Below are positions 15,306 through 23,753 of a stretch of DNA of 64,000 bases, piece by piece. The stretch lies in assembly GCA_035701825.1 (NCBI GenBank), contig DASSRK010000198.1:1-64000 (forward strand). The letters run 5' to 3'. The notes beneath the pieces were generated by a model. That model saw only the letters and a list, made by a program, of their open reading frames with translations. It was not told the origin of the DNA and did not search any database. How positions within the stretch are numbered: the first letter of the stretch is position 1; every line of letters begins with the position of its first letter. This DNA is from CADEED01 sp035701825 (lineage in GTDB: Bacteria; Pseudomonadota; Gammaproteobacteria; Steroidobacterales; Steroidobacteraceae). Made by a program: the position numbers and the translations under genes.

Positions 15306-17722
15306 ACAACTTCAAGCACATCGGCAAGGACTTCACGCCGCACGACGTGGTGGCCAAGGTCACCGGCAGCGCCAAGTACGCCGAGGATTTCCGCGCCGAC
15401 GGCATGGTGTTCTGCCGGCTGCTCACCAGCCCGATGCCGCATGCGCGCGTGAAGAACATCGACGCCGCGGCGGCGCTCAAGATGGATGGCGTGCTCGGCA
15501 TGCTCACGGCCGACGACATCCCCGGCGAGCCGCCGGGGTTCGCGCCCTCGCTCACCCGGGAGCCACTGTACGTCGGCGAGCCGATTCTCGCGGTCGCGGC
15601 GGTGAGCGAGCAGGCCGCGGAAGATGCCATCGCCGCCATCAAGATCGACTATGAGCCGCTGCCGTTCACGCACGATCCGCTGGAGAGCCTGTTCCCCGGA
15701 GGCAAGGACGCGCGCAGCGACGGCTTCAACATCGGCACGCTGCAGGGACTCGATCCCGCGCACCTCAAGTGGACCGCCGCGGACTTCGCGCGCGTGAAGC
15801 AGGGCGAGGAATTGCCCAAGGGCAAGCCGGCCGAGGAATGGTCCTTCGGCGACGTCGAAGCCGAGTTCAGGAAGTGCAAGGTGGTGTACGACGAGCCGTT
15901 CGTGACGGCGTCGCTCGCGCACCACAGCATGGAGCCGCGCAGCTGCATGGCCTACTGGCAGAACGGCAAGTGCTTCGTGCACGCCTCGCTGCAGAGCCAG
16001 ACGTTCGTGGTGCCGGGTCTCGCCCGCCGGCTGGGGATCAAGCCCGAAGAACTGGTGCTGATCGCCGAGTACTGCGGCGGCGGTTTCGGCTCGAAAGGCT
16101 CCGACTACCCGAGCATGGTGATCCCGGCCTACATGTCGAAGAAGATCGGCAAGCCGGTGATGATGCGCATCAGCCGCGCCGAGGAGTTCTACCTCGGCTC
16201 CGCGCGCAATGCCTTCCAGGGCAACCTCAAGGTCGGTTTCGATGCCACCGGCAAACTACTGGCCGTCGACGTCTACGTCGTGCAGGACTCCGGCGCGCAC
16301 ATCAGCTTCTGGGATTACCGCGCGCTCGGCGATGCGCTGGCGCTGGTCTATCAGCCGACCGCCATGCGCTGGCGCGGGTTGCCGGTGTTCACCAATGCGC
16401 CGACGCGCACCGCGCAGCGCGGGCCCGGGCAGAACCAGCTCGCCTGCGTCATGGAACCGCTGGTGGATCGCGCGGCGCGCGATCTCAAGATCGATCGTGT
16501 CGCCATCCGCCAGAAGAACAACCCGGTGAACGGCGCGCCCGGCGCCATGGGCGGTGACGGCAAGCGCGTCCCGGTGCCGAGCGCCTACATCCGTGACGCG
16601 CTCGAGAAGGGCAAGGCGAAGTTCAACTGGGCCGAGCGCAGCAAGCGCAGCGGCCAGAAGAACGGGCCGCGCGTCACCGGCATCGGCGTGGGGCAGGCGT
16701 TCCATCCGGCGGGCTTCGCCGGCTTCGACGGCCTGCTGTGCCTGACGCCGGACGGCAAGCTGCACATCCACACTGGCGTCGGCAATCTCGGCACGTTCTC
16801 GCACTCGGGCACCTCGCGCATCGCGGCCGAGGTGCTCAAGATCGACTGGGACGATTGCATCATCGAGCGCGGTGACAGCCGCAAGAACCTGCCGTGGAAC
16901 ATCGGCCAGTTCGGCAGCAACACCTCGTACACCATGACGCGCACCAACTACGTGGCCGCGCAGGACATGCTGGCCAAGCTCAAGGAGATCGCGGCCCGGG
17001 ACCTCGGTGGCAAGCCGGAGGACTACGACGTCGACGGCGCCAAGGTGTTCTCGAAGACCGGGAAGTCGATGAGCTACGCGGACGCCGCCAGGCGCGCCAT
17101 CGCGCTCGGCGGCAAGTTCGACGGGCACGAATTGCCGGCCGACATCAACCCGATGACCAGGGCCTCCGCCACGGCGCTCGCCGGCACGGGCCTCATCGGC
17201 GTCGCCAAAGACAACCTGCCGTGGACCGGCCAGCCCTCGGCGTTCGCGGCCTGCTTCATCGAGATCGAGCTCGACACCGAGACCGGCATGCATCGCATCG
17301 TCGAGCTGGTGTCGGTGGCCGATTGCGGCACGGTGATCCACCCGATGGGCGTGCAGACGCAGATCAAGGGCGGCGCAGTGCAGGGCATCGGCATGGCGAC
17401 GCTGGAGCGCCTGGTGTTCGATCCGCAGAACGGGCTGCCGGCGAACGTCGGCCTGCACCAGCAGAAGCCGGCCAGCTACCTGGACCTGCCGCTCGAGATG
17501 CACACCGACGTGGTCGACAAGCCCGATCCCTCGAACCCGGTGGGCGCGAAGGGTATCGGCGAGCCGCTGATGGGCGCGTCGGCTTCGGCGCTGCTGTGCG
17601 CGATCTCGGACGCGCTCGGCGGCCACGTGTTCAACCGCACGCCGGTGCTGCCCGACATGATCGTCAACCACGTGGCGGGCCGGCCGCAGCCGCGCAAGCC
17701 GCTGTCCATCAACACGCAGTGA
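15302..17722 (+). CDS. Molybdopterin-binding catalytic subunit of the aldehyde/xanthine oxidoreductase family
   Basis: 806 residues. The N-terminal aldehyde-oxidase hammerhead domain includes VTGSAKYAEDF and PMPHARV. Cofactor-binding motifs include EYCGGGFGSKG, RTAQRGPGQNQ and GVGNLGTFSHS. The C-terminal AKGIGEPLMG carries the conserved active-site glutamate. It hydroxylates an aldehyde or heterocycle with water and passes electrons through FeS clusters to FAD. It has no signal peptide of its own and would be co-exported with the Tat subunit. Substrate cannot be assigned. Confidence 0.93.
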   Translation: MNNFKHIGKDFTPHDVVAKVTGSAKYAEDFRADGMVFCRLLTSPMPHARVKNIDAAAALKMDGVLGMLTADDIPGEPPGFAPSLTREPLYVGEPILAVAAVSEQAAEDAIAAIKIDYEPLPFTHDPLESLFPGGKDARSDGFNIGTLQGLDPAHLKWTAADFARVKQGEELPKGKPAEEWSFGDVEAEFRKCKVVYDEPFVTASLAHHSMEPRSCMAYWQNGKCFVHASLQSQTFVVPGLARRLGIKPEELVLIAEYCGGGFGSKGSDYPSMVIPAYMSKKIGKPVMMRISRAEEFYLGSARNAFQGNLKVGFDATGKLLAVDVYVVQDSGAHISFWDYRALGDALALVYQPTAMRWRGLPVFTNAPTRTAQRGPGQNQLACVMEPLVDRAARDLKIDRVAIRQKNNPVNGAPGAMGGDGKRVPVPSAYIRDALEKGKAKFNWAERSKRSGQKNGPRVTGIGVGQAFHPAGFAGFDGLLCLTPDGKLHIHTGVGNLGTFSHSGTSRIAAEVLKIDWDDCIIERGDSRKNLPWNIGQFGSNTSYTMTRTNYVAAQDMLAKLKEIAARDLGGKPEDYDVDGAKVFSKTGKSMSYADAARRAIALGGKFDGHELPADINPMTRASATALAGTGLIGVAKDNLPWTGQPSAFAACFIEIELDTETGMHRIVELVSVADCGTVIHPMGVQTQIKGGAVQGIGMATLERLVFDPQNGLPANVGLHQQKPASYLDLPLEMHTDVVDKPDPSNPVGAKGIGEPLMGASASALLCAISDALGGHVFNRTPVLPDMIVNHVAGRPQPRKPLSINTQ

Positions 17723-17733
17723 GGGGCTGAACG

Positions 17734-18717
17734 ATGTCCCGCGACATGATGCCTTCGTTCGAGCTCTACCAGCCCGACTCGCTGGAGAACGCGCTCGCGC
17801 TGGCCCGGCAGGAAAACAGCTGGATCCTGGCGGGTGGCCAGGACAGCTATGACTGGTTCAAGGACCGCGCCAAGCATCCCGAGGCGCTGGTCGACCTCAG
17901 CGGCATCGCCGCGCTCAAGGGCATACGCAAGACGGCCGACGGCCTCGAGATCGGCGCGCTCACGACCTTGACCGAGGTCGCGCAGCACGGCGACGTTCTC
18001 GGTGAGTACGCGCTGCTCGCCGCCGCCGCGGGCCGCGTCGCCAGCCCGCAGATCCGCAACGCCGGCACCCTCGGCGGCAATCTGTGCCAGGACGCGCGCT
18101 GCTGGTACTACCGCTCGGGCGTGGATTGCTATCGCGCCGGCGGCAACACCTGCTATGCCGACACGCCGCAGGGCCAGAACCGCGAACACTGTTTGTTTGG
18201 CGCCGCGCGCTGCATCGCCGTGTCGCCCTCGGATTGCGCGCCGGCCGTGGTGGCGCTCGAGGGCAGCATCGTGATCGCCGGCGAGAAGGGCGAGCGCGTG
18301 GTGCCGGCCGAGGAATTCTTCATCGGCCCGTCGGTGGACATCCGCCACATGACCATCCTCAAGCCCGGCGAGATCGTGACCGCCGTGCGGCTGCCGAAGA
18401 AATGGGCGGGCGCGAAGTTCTACTTCGAGAAGGTCACCGACCGCGCCACCTGGGACTTCCCGCTGGTGAACGTGGCCGCGGCCATGCATGTCGAGGGCGA
18501 CACCATCAAGGACGCGCGCATCGTCTGCGGCGCGGTCGAATGCGTGCCGCGGCGCCTCAAGGCAGTCGAGCAGGCGGTGATCGGCCAGCCGAAGAACGAG
18601 GAGACCGCGACCATCGCGGGCCGCATCGCCAGCCAGGGCGCGACGCCGGTGCAGTACAACGGCTACAAGGTGCCGCTCATGGAGAACCTCGTCCGCCGCG
18701 CCGTCAGGGATAGCTAG
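17734..18717 (+). CDS. FAD-binding subunit with extra iron-sulfur cluster motif (PaoB/HcrB-like)
   Basis: 327 residues. FAD-binding motifs are ILAGGQDSYD and RNAGTLGGNLCQDARC. A cysteine-rich insertion follows, with cysteines in NLCQDARCWYY, VDCYRAGGNTCYAD and HCLFG. It resembles the [4Fe-4S] loop of PaoB and of 4-hydroxybenzoyl-CoA reductase beta. The gene order here is FeS, Mo, FAD rather than FeS, FAD, Mo. It ends 1 base before the palindromic element that separates it from the cytochrome genes. Confidence 0.92.
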   Translation: MSRDMMPSFELYQPDSLENALALARQENSWILAGGQDSYDWFKDRAKHPEALVDLSGIAALKGIRKTADGLEIGALTTLTEVAQHGDVLGEYALLAAAAGRVASPQIRNAGTLGGNLCQDARCWYYRSGVDCYRAGGNTCYADTPQGQNREHCLFGAARCIAVSPSDCAPAVVALEGSIVIAGEKGERVVPAEEFFIGPSVDIRHMTILKPGEIVTAVRLPKKWAGAKFYFEKVTDRATWDFPLVNVAAAMHVEGDTIKDARIVCGAVECVPRRLKAVEQAVIGQPKNEETATIAGRIASQGATPVQYNGYKVPLMENLVRRAVRDS

Positions 18718-18762
18718 GGGGTCTGGCTCCATTTTTCGTCCAGAAAAATGGTGCCTGACCCC
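18718..18762. repeat. Hairpin-forming palindromic element between the FAD-subunit and cytochrome genes
   Basis: The 20-base arm 18718-18737 (GGGGTCTGG...TTTTTC) pairs with 18743-18762 at 18 of 20 positions around a 5-base loop. It begins directly after the FAD-subunit stop. Such GGGGTC...GACCCC palindromes are common intergenic elements in gammaproteobacteria. It could attenuate or stabilise the operon transcript. Confidence 0.85.
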
Positions 18763-18779
18763 ATTCTTCGAGCCGCCAA

Positions 18780-18947
18780 ATGACCCTCTTCCGCATCACC
18801 CACAACGCCTGGGGCCAGGAAACCCTCGAAGGCATGTCCTGGGACCTGTTGCCGGTCGCGTTCGGCCTCGGCGTCGCGATGATCATCGGCCACCTGGTCT
18901 GGCGTGCCGTGCGCAAGCGGCGGCCTGCCGCGTCTCCCGCGCCGTGA
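18780..18947 (+). CDS. 55-residue single-span membrane protein
   Basis: Starts MTLFRITHNAWGQE at the ATG at 18780 and ends ...AASPAP. One transmembrane helix (about residues 24-43, LPVAFGLGVAMIIGHLVW) is followed by a basic tail RRAVRKRR-like, placing the C-terminus in the cytoplasm. Its TGA overlaps the next GTG start as GTGA, so it is translationally coupled to the cytochrome b gene. No family is recognised. A small anchoring subunit for the periplasmic aldehyde oxidoreductase is a reasonable guess. Confidence 0.65.
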   Translation: MTLFRITHNAWGQETLEGMSWDLLPVAFGLGVAMIIGHLVWRAVRKRRPAASPAP

Positions 18948-19573
18948 GCCCCGATCCCAACCTCATCACCCGCCACGCGCCCATCGACCGCGTGTTCCAC
19001 TGGCTCACGGCACTCGCGGTGTTGCTGCTGCTGGCGAGCGCGTTCCTGCCCATCCTCGGCCTCGAGTTCTCGTGGGTGCCGTTGCACTGGATCACGGGCG
19101 TGGTACTGGGCGCGGCGACGCTGTTCCACCTGGTGCGTGCGACTTTCTTCCAGCGGCTGCGCTGCATGGTGCCGCGGCCGCGCGATTTCTCGGACCTCAG
19201 GCAGGGGCGCCGCGCCGCCAAGTACACGTTGGCCCAGAAGCTCATGCACGCCGTGCTCGGCACCGCGATCCTGGTCGCCGTGGTCACCGGCTTCGTCATG
19301 CTCGCCAAGGTCGACACGCCGCTGTGGAAGCGCAATCCCTATCTACTCGAATCGTCGACCTGGGGCGTGGTGTACGTGCTGCACGGCGCGGCGGCGCTGT
19401 TGACGCTGACGCTCACCATGGCGCACGTCTATTTCTCGCTGCTGCCCGAGAAGCGCGGCTACCTGCGTGCCATGATCGCCGGGCAGATGGCGCGCGACGA
19501 AGCGGCGGTGTACCACGATCCGAACCGCTGGTCCGGGCAGCGCAAGGACGATCCACGCGAAAACCACAGATGA
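18944..19573 (+). CDS. Cytochrome b561/formate dehydrogenase gamma-like membrane protein
   Basis: 209 residues from a GTG. Four transmembrane segments are apparent (about 25-45, 50-72, 103-125 and 145-168). Candidate haem-ligand histidines are in RVFHWLTAL, PLHWITG, AQKLMHAVLG and TMAHVYFSL, as in FdnI/FdoI and cytochrome b561 proteins. Such subunits carry electrons from a periplasmic oxidoreductase to ubiquinone. Position after the aldehyde oxidoreductase genes suggests that role here. The stop overlaps the next ATG as ATGA. Confidence 0.85.
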   Translation: MSPDPNLITRHAPIDRVFHWLTALAVLLLLASAFLPILGLEFSWVPLHWITGVVLGAATLFHLVRATFFQRLRCMVPRPRDFSDLRQGRRAAKYTLAQKLMHAVLGTAILVAVVTGFVMLAKVDTPLWKRNPYLLESSTWGVVYVLHGAAALLTLTLTMAHVYFSLLPEKRGYLRAMIAGQMARDEAAVYHDPNRWSGQRKDDPRENHR

Positions 19574-19947
19574 ACCAGACACTGAGCGAACGACTCGAGG
19601 CCATCGAGGCGGGGTATGAGTTCTGCCTGGCGTATGCCGCGCAAGGCCGCGCCGACGACGCCGGGTCCCAGGCGCGCGAAATGCTCGGGCGCATGTACGC
19701 GGCGCTCGACGGGATTGCGCCGCTGGCCGAGGCGGCGCTGGCGCGAGGTGACTCGCCGCACGCCGCGAGCACGCGGCCGTTCTTCGAAGCGCTGCAGCGC
19801 GACGCGGCGGTCGCGCGCGGCGCGATCGGGCTGGTCCTGGACCGCAAGGCGATCAGTTCGATGCTGGTGGACAACCTCAACGCGAGCATCCATGTGCGCG
19901 CGTTGCTGACGGACCTCTTCCTGATCGACCAGGCGCAAAAGCGCTAG
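19570..19947 (+). CDS. Small cytoplasmic protein of unknown function
   Basis: 125 residues beginning MNQTLSERLEAIEAGYEF, with no signal peptide or membrane segment. It is rich in Ala and charged residues and predicted mostly helical by eye. Contains LGRMYAALDGIAPLAEA and LVDNLNASIHVRALLTDLF. It may be an assembly factor for the upstream complex (inference from ATGA coupling only). Its TAG shares a CTAG with the stop of convergent coq7. Confidence 0.7.
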   Translation: MNQTLSERLEAIEAGYEFCLAYAAQGRADDAGSQAREMLGRMYAALDGIAPLAEAALARGDSPHAASTRPFFEALQRDAAVARGAIGLVLDRKAISSMLVDNLNASIHVRALLTDLFLIDQAQKR

Positions 19948-20456
19948 AGCTTCATCCCGGACCAGATGACGAATTCGGTGACGGCGCTGACCGTGGGCCG
20001 TATGACTCGCGGCCAGAAGATTCCCTGGCGGGGCTCCTGCGCGGCGCGATCGTGGTGGGTGCGCTCGTCCTCGATGATGGATGACACGGCGGCGTGCGCG
20101 GCGGGATCCACTCCGTCGAGCTCGCGCAATTGCGCCTCGAGGTGGCGCAGCACCACCCGCTCCACCGCCACGGTGACCGCCGCGATCGACGCGCGGCCGC
20201 AGATGCCGGTGACCAGGCCCAACCTCAGCCCGCCCAGGCCGCAAAGGCCGTAGCTGCGGCATCGGCGCAGGCCGCGGCGCTCGAGCTCGGCGGCGAAAAT
20301 GGCGCGATGACGTTCCTCGTGCGCGCGAAACTCTTCCAGTTCGCGCTTGAGCCCGGCGTCACGCCAGAAACAGGCCAGGCGCTGGCCGCGATAAATGTTC
20401 ACCGCGCCATGCTCGCCGGCGTGGTTGACCTTGAGGATGCGATCGCCGTGGGTCAT
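19944..20456 (-). CDS. coq7: Coq7-type 3-demethoxyubiquinol hydroxylase
   Basis: 170 residues. It is a di-iron monooxygenase of ubiquinone biosynthesis that acts on the membrane-bound intermediate. Ligand motifs typical of Coq7 are visible: NHAGEHGAVNIYRGQ, EFRAHEERHRAIF, VERVVLRHLEAQ and IIEDERTHHD, giving the repeated E...ExxH pattern. YGLCGLGGLRLGLVTGICG is the hydrophobic membrane-contact region. The ATG overlaps the stop of the upstream gene as ATGA. It replaces UbiF in many proteobacteria. Confidence 0.93.
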   Translation of the reverse strand: MTHGDRILKVNHAGEHGAVNIYRGQRLACFWRDAGLKRELEEFRAHEERHRAIFAAELERRGLRRCRSYGLCGLGGLRLGLVTGICGRASIAAVTVAVERVVLRHLEAQLRELDGVDPAAHAAVSSIIEDERTHHDRAAQEPRQGIFWPRVIRPTVSAVTEFVIWSGMKL

Positions 20457-21136
20457 CCCTGTGCCATCACCCGCAGCAGGTTGACGGCCTTGGCCGGCGG
20501 CAATCGCAGGATCCGCTCGTAGAAGGAAATCGTGATCACGCACACCTTGCCGCGATCGACGCGCGGGTCGTCGGCGTGCCCGATCATCTGCGCGTCGGCG
20601 CCGAACTGCTCGTAGGTCGCGTTCACGATGGCGGCGAATTCGTCCTTGACCGCCTCGGGATCCGCGACCGGCGCGGGCGATTCGGCCGCGGTGCGGATGA
20701 CCTCGCCCATGAGGTCGAGCGTGTGCTGCTGTGACTTCGCATCCACGAAGTGCGCGACGTCGGGCGGGCCGGCGACCAGCGGGAACCAGAAGCGGAAGCA
20801 GGCGTCGTCCGGCGCGTGCTCGAGTTTCTTCGCGGTGGCCAGCATGTCGGTCATCAACGCGAGCAGGGATTCCTGCGAGGCGCGGCCCAGCGCGCGCGTG
20901 GCGGCCTCGGCGATGCCGGCGTTGGCGGTGTTGGTGAACTGCTCGGGGCTGACTTCGTCGCGCAGCAGCAGGCGATATTCCTCGACCATTTTCTCGTAGA
21001 GCGCCGGGTCGTGCTTCTCCAGCACGCGATACACCGGTTGCGCGAGCAACGCCCGCTCGGCCCGATGCCCCTCCCACCACCACGCGCCCACCGCGACCGC
21101 CACGACGGCCACGAGTCCCATGACGATCCACTTCAT
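20453..21136 (-). CDS. Exported or membrane-anchored protein of unknown function
   Basis: 227 residues. The N-terminal hydrophobic segment MKWIVMGLVAVVAVAVGAWWW acts as anchor or signal. The remainder is helical and charged, with two well separated cysteines (DDACFRFWF and VCVITISFY) and the phrase ISFYERILRLPPAKAVNLLR near the end. No family is recognised. It lies between the FMN reductase and coq7 genes, with ATGA overlaps on both sides. A link with quinone metabolism would be a guess. Confidence 0.68.
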   Translation of the reverse strand: MKWIVMGLVAVVAVAVGAWWWEGHRAERALLAQPVYRVLEKHDPALYEKMVEEYRLLLRDEVSPEQFTNTANAGIAEAATRALGRASQESLLALMTDMLATAKKLEHAPDDACFRFWFPLVAGPPDVAHFVDAKSQQHTLDLMGEVIRTAAESPAPVADPEAVKDEFAAIVNATYEQFGADAQMIGHADDPRVDRGKVCVITISFYERILRLPPAKAVNLLRVMAQG

Positions 21137-21651
21137 GCAGCCCCGACTCCCTGTGCCAGCCTGCGCAGCGCGTCGCGGATCGCGTGCGCATGCGTGCTGA
21201 AAATCTGTTCTTCGCCCAGGCGCGTGCCGCGCAGGGGCAGGTCCAGGCAGGCAGCGTCGAGCAGTCTGGCCGACATGGTGACCAGTATCTCGCGCAGCGC
21301 GGCGTCGGCGTGCACCGAGCGCGGCGAGGCGTTGAATATCGCCACCGGTTTGTCGATGAAGCCTTCGAAGCCGACCAGCCAGTCGAGCGCGTTCTTGAGC
21401 ACGGCGGTGACGCCGTGGGCGTACTCGGGACTCGCGATCAACAGCGCGTCGCTGGCGTCGAGGGCGTGGTACATGCGGCTCACGTCGCGCGGCATGTCCG
21501 CTTCGAGATCCGGATTGAACAGCGGCAGCGACCCGAGGCCGTCGAAGAGCTCGAGCGACATGCCATCCGGCGCGAGCCGCGCCGTGGCACGCAGCAGGGC
21601 GGCATTCATCGAGGCGCGGCGCAGGCTGCCGCAGAACGCCAGGACTTTCAT
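21133..21651 (-). CDS. NADPH-dependent FMN reductase (ArsH/ChrR/YieF-like)
   Basis: 172 residues. The flavodoxin-like FMN reductase signature FCGSLRRASMNAALLRA is at the N-terminus, and the second flavin-binding block is SPEYAHGVTAVLKNALDWL. PLFNPDLEAD is also typical. Members reduce quinones, azo dyes or chromate with NAD(P)H through bound FMN. It heads an ATGA-coupled three-gene unit with an unknown protein and coq7, so quinone reduction is a fitting but unproven function. Confidence 0.9.
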   Translation of the reverse strand: MKVLAFCGSLRRASMNAALLRATARLAPDGMSLELFDGLGSLPLFNPDLEADMPRDVSRMYHALDASDALLIASPEYAHGVTAVLKNALDWLVGFEGFIDKPVAIFNASPRSVHADAALREILVTMSARLLDAACLDLPLRGTRLGEEQIFSTHAHAIRDALRRLAQGVGAA

Positions 21652-22022
21652 GGCGCGTGGATCCCGCGGTCGAGGCAATCGTTTGCGGCATCGATGCGGA
21701 TTCGCGCGGACATCGGGCCGCAGACTAACAGTCCGCCGCCGCCGCTGGAGCGGCAGGTCGGCCCACGACCTCGGGCGCTGCGGGCCGGCGGACGTGCTGT
21801 TTCGCACTTTTTCGACGTTTTTCTTTGCGCGCCGGGGGTGGGCCTGTATAGTCGCGCCCGGCTCACTCAGGGTCGCGCGGTCATCGCCCCCTAGAGCTCG
21901 CAAGTCCGAAGACGCGGTTCAACCAGCCGCCCGACGATTCGCAAACACTTCCTCGCCAATGACCGCTGCACGGCCATGCCGGTGCACCGCGAGTCTGTCC
22001 TACTCATTTACAAGGCATTTCA
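21652..22022 (+). promoter_or_regulatory. Intergenic region with rhlE promoter and long 5' leader
   Basis: 371 bases without a gene between the divergent FMN reductase and rhlE. TATAGT at 21847-21852 with TTTGCG at 21824-21829 (17-base spacing) is the best promoter candidate. It would leave a leader of about 165 bases before the rhlE ATG. A long leader is common on cold-inducible helicase genes, but I cannot show a structure here. A T-rich stretch at 21800-21826 lies just upstream. Confidence 0.45.
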
Positions 22023-23687
22023 ATGTCATTCGATTCCCTCGGGCTCAAGCCCGAGTTGCTCCGTGCCGTGGCCGACAAGGGCTACACGGTTCCCACTCCC
22101 ATCCAGTCCGAGGCCATCCCGGCCGTGCTCGCCGGCCGCGATGTGCTCGCGGGCGCGCAGACCGGCACCGGCAAGACCGCGGGCTTCACGCTGCCGATAC
22201 TGCAGAAGCTCGGCGAGCGCGGCGCGCGCAATCCGCGCGCGCTGGTGCTGACGCCGACCCGCGAGCTCGCCGCGCAGGTCGAGCAGAGCGTGCAGGACTA
22301 CGGCAAGTACGTGAGCCTGCGCTCGCTGGTGATTTTCGGCGGCGTCTCCGAGAAGCCGCAGATCGACAAGCTGCGGCACGGCTGCGACATCCTGGTCGCG
22401 ACCCCCGGCCGCCTGCTCGACCTGTGCGAACAGCGCGTGGTGTCGCTCGCCGACGTGCAGGTCTTCGTGCTCGACGAAGCCGACCGCATGCTCGACATGG
22501 GCTTCATCCACGACATCAAGCGCGTGCTCAAGCTGCTGCCGCAACAGCGCCAGAACCTGATGTTCTCGGCTACCTACTCCGACGACATCCGCGACCTCGC
22601 GAACCGCTTCGTCAGGAACCCGGTGAGCGTGCAGGTCACGCCGCGCAATGCCACCGCCGACAAGGTGGAGCAGAGCGCCTACCGCGTGCCGAAGGAGCAC
22701 AAGCGCCACCTGCTCGCGCATCTCATCAAGGAAGGCAACTGGCACCAGGTGCTGGTGTTCACGCGCACCAAGCACGGCGCCAACCGGCTCACGCAACAGC
22801 TGGAGCGCGCCGGCATCACCGCCATGGCCATCCATGGCAACAAGAGCCAGAACGCGCGCGTGCGCGCGCTCGAGGACTTCAAGGAGAACCGCATCACCGC
22901 GCTGGTGGCCACCGAGGTCGCGGCGCGCGGCCTCGACATCAAGGAGCTGCCGCACGTCGTCAACTACGAGCTGCCCAACGTGCCCGAGGATTACGTGCAT
23001 CGCATCGGCCGCACGGCGCGCGCCGGTTCGACGGGTGCCGCGGTGTCGCTGGTCTCGCCCGACGAGATGTCCTATCTCAAGGACATCGAGAAGCTGCTGA
23101 AGCGCAGCGTCGAGTTCGCGCCCACGCCGAAGTTCGAGATCAAGGAGGGCACGCACCCGACGCGCGCGGAGCAGTCCGGCGAGCGGGAATACGCGCCTCA
23201 CCAGGATCCGCGCCGCCGGCCCGAACATCGCCGGCCGCGAAACGAGCGCGGCGGTCACGGCGGACGAGGTCATGCCCCGCGGGCCGCGGCCGGTCGTGCG
23301 AACCATGATGCTTACGCCGACCTTCTGGCCGCTGAGGGCGGTGCGCCGGCGCGCGAAGCGCGCACGCCGGGCGAGCGCCGCGAAGGCGGCTCGCCATCCG
23401 GCAATCCCAACCGCGGTCACGGTGCGCGCGATGGACAGCGCCGCCATCAGGGCGGCGGCCATTCAGGTGGCGGCCGTTCGCAGGGTGGGCATTCGCAAGG
23501 GGGTCACCCGCAGCGCGGCCAGCATGGCGGGCGCGGTGACGGCCAGCGCGGCCACGAGGGGCGCGGTGGCGGGCAGCGGGGCCGCGGCGGATTCGCGCGC
23601 GGCGCGCGCTCGTCCGGCGGAAGCAACAATCGCTCGCGCGGAGGCGGCTCGGGCGGAAGCTCGGGCGGCTTCTCGCGCATGAACTGA
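22023..23687 (+). CDS. rhlE: DEAD-box ATP-dependent RNA helicase RhlE
   Basis: 554 residues. All helicase motifs are present in order: Q motif (PTPIQSEA), Walker A AQTGTGKT, PTRELA, GG, TPGR, DEAD, SAT, HGNKSQ, then VATEVAARGLDI and HRIGRTARAG. From about residue 380 a low-complexity tail rich in Gly, Arg, His and Gln (RGG-like, basic) replaces a folded domain and probably binds RNA non-specifically. RhlE remodels rRNA and mRNA structure in ribosome assembly and decay. The tail's length is unusual for E. coli RhlE but common in high-GC proteobacteria. Confidence 0.94.
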   Translation: MSFDSLGLKPELLRAVADKGYTVPTPIQSEAIPAVLAGRDVLAGAQTGTGKTAGFTLPILQKLGERGARNPRALVLTPTRELAAQVEQSVQDYGKYVSLRSLVIFGGVSEKPQIDKLRHGCDILVATPGRLLDLCEQRVVSLADVQVFVLDEADRMLDMGFIHDIKRVLKLLPQQRQNLMFSATYSDDIRDLANRFVRNPVSVQVTPRNATADKVEQSAYRVPKEHKRHLLAHLIKEGNWHQVLVFTRTKHGANRLTQQLERAGITAMAIHGNKSQNARVRALEDFKENRITALVATEVAARGLDIKELPHVVNYELPNVPEDYVHRIGRTARAGSTGAAVSLVSPDEMSYLKDIEKLLKRSVEFAPTPKFEIKEGTHPTRAEQSGEREYAPHQDPRRRPEHRRPRNERGGHGGRGHAPRAAAGRANHDAYADLLAAEGGAPAREARTPGERREGGSPSGNPNRGHGARDGQRRHQGGGHSGGGRSQGGHSQGGHPQRGQHGGRGDGQRGHEGRGGGQRGRGGFARGARSSGGSNNRSRGGGSGGSSGGFSRMN

Positions 23688-23694
23688 GGACGCC

Positions 23695-23731
23695 AAATAA
23701 AAACCCGCGCGGCCTGGCCGGCCGCGCGGGT
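23695..23731 (-). terminator. Intrinsic terminator of the EF-hand gene
   Basis: 12-bp GC-rich arms at 23703-23714 and 23720-23731 around a 5-base loop. On the minus strand it is followed by TTTTTATTT (23703-23695), so it terminates the leftward EF-hand gene. It may also act weakly on rhlE, which ends eight bases before it. Confidence 0.85.
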
Positions 23732-23753
23732 GTACACGAAACCCGCGGTGGAC

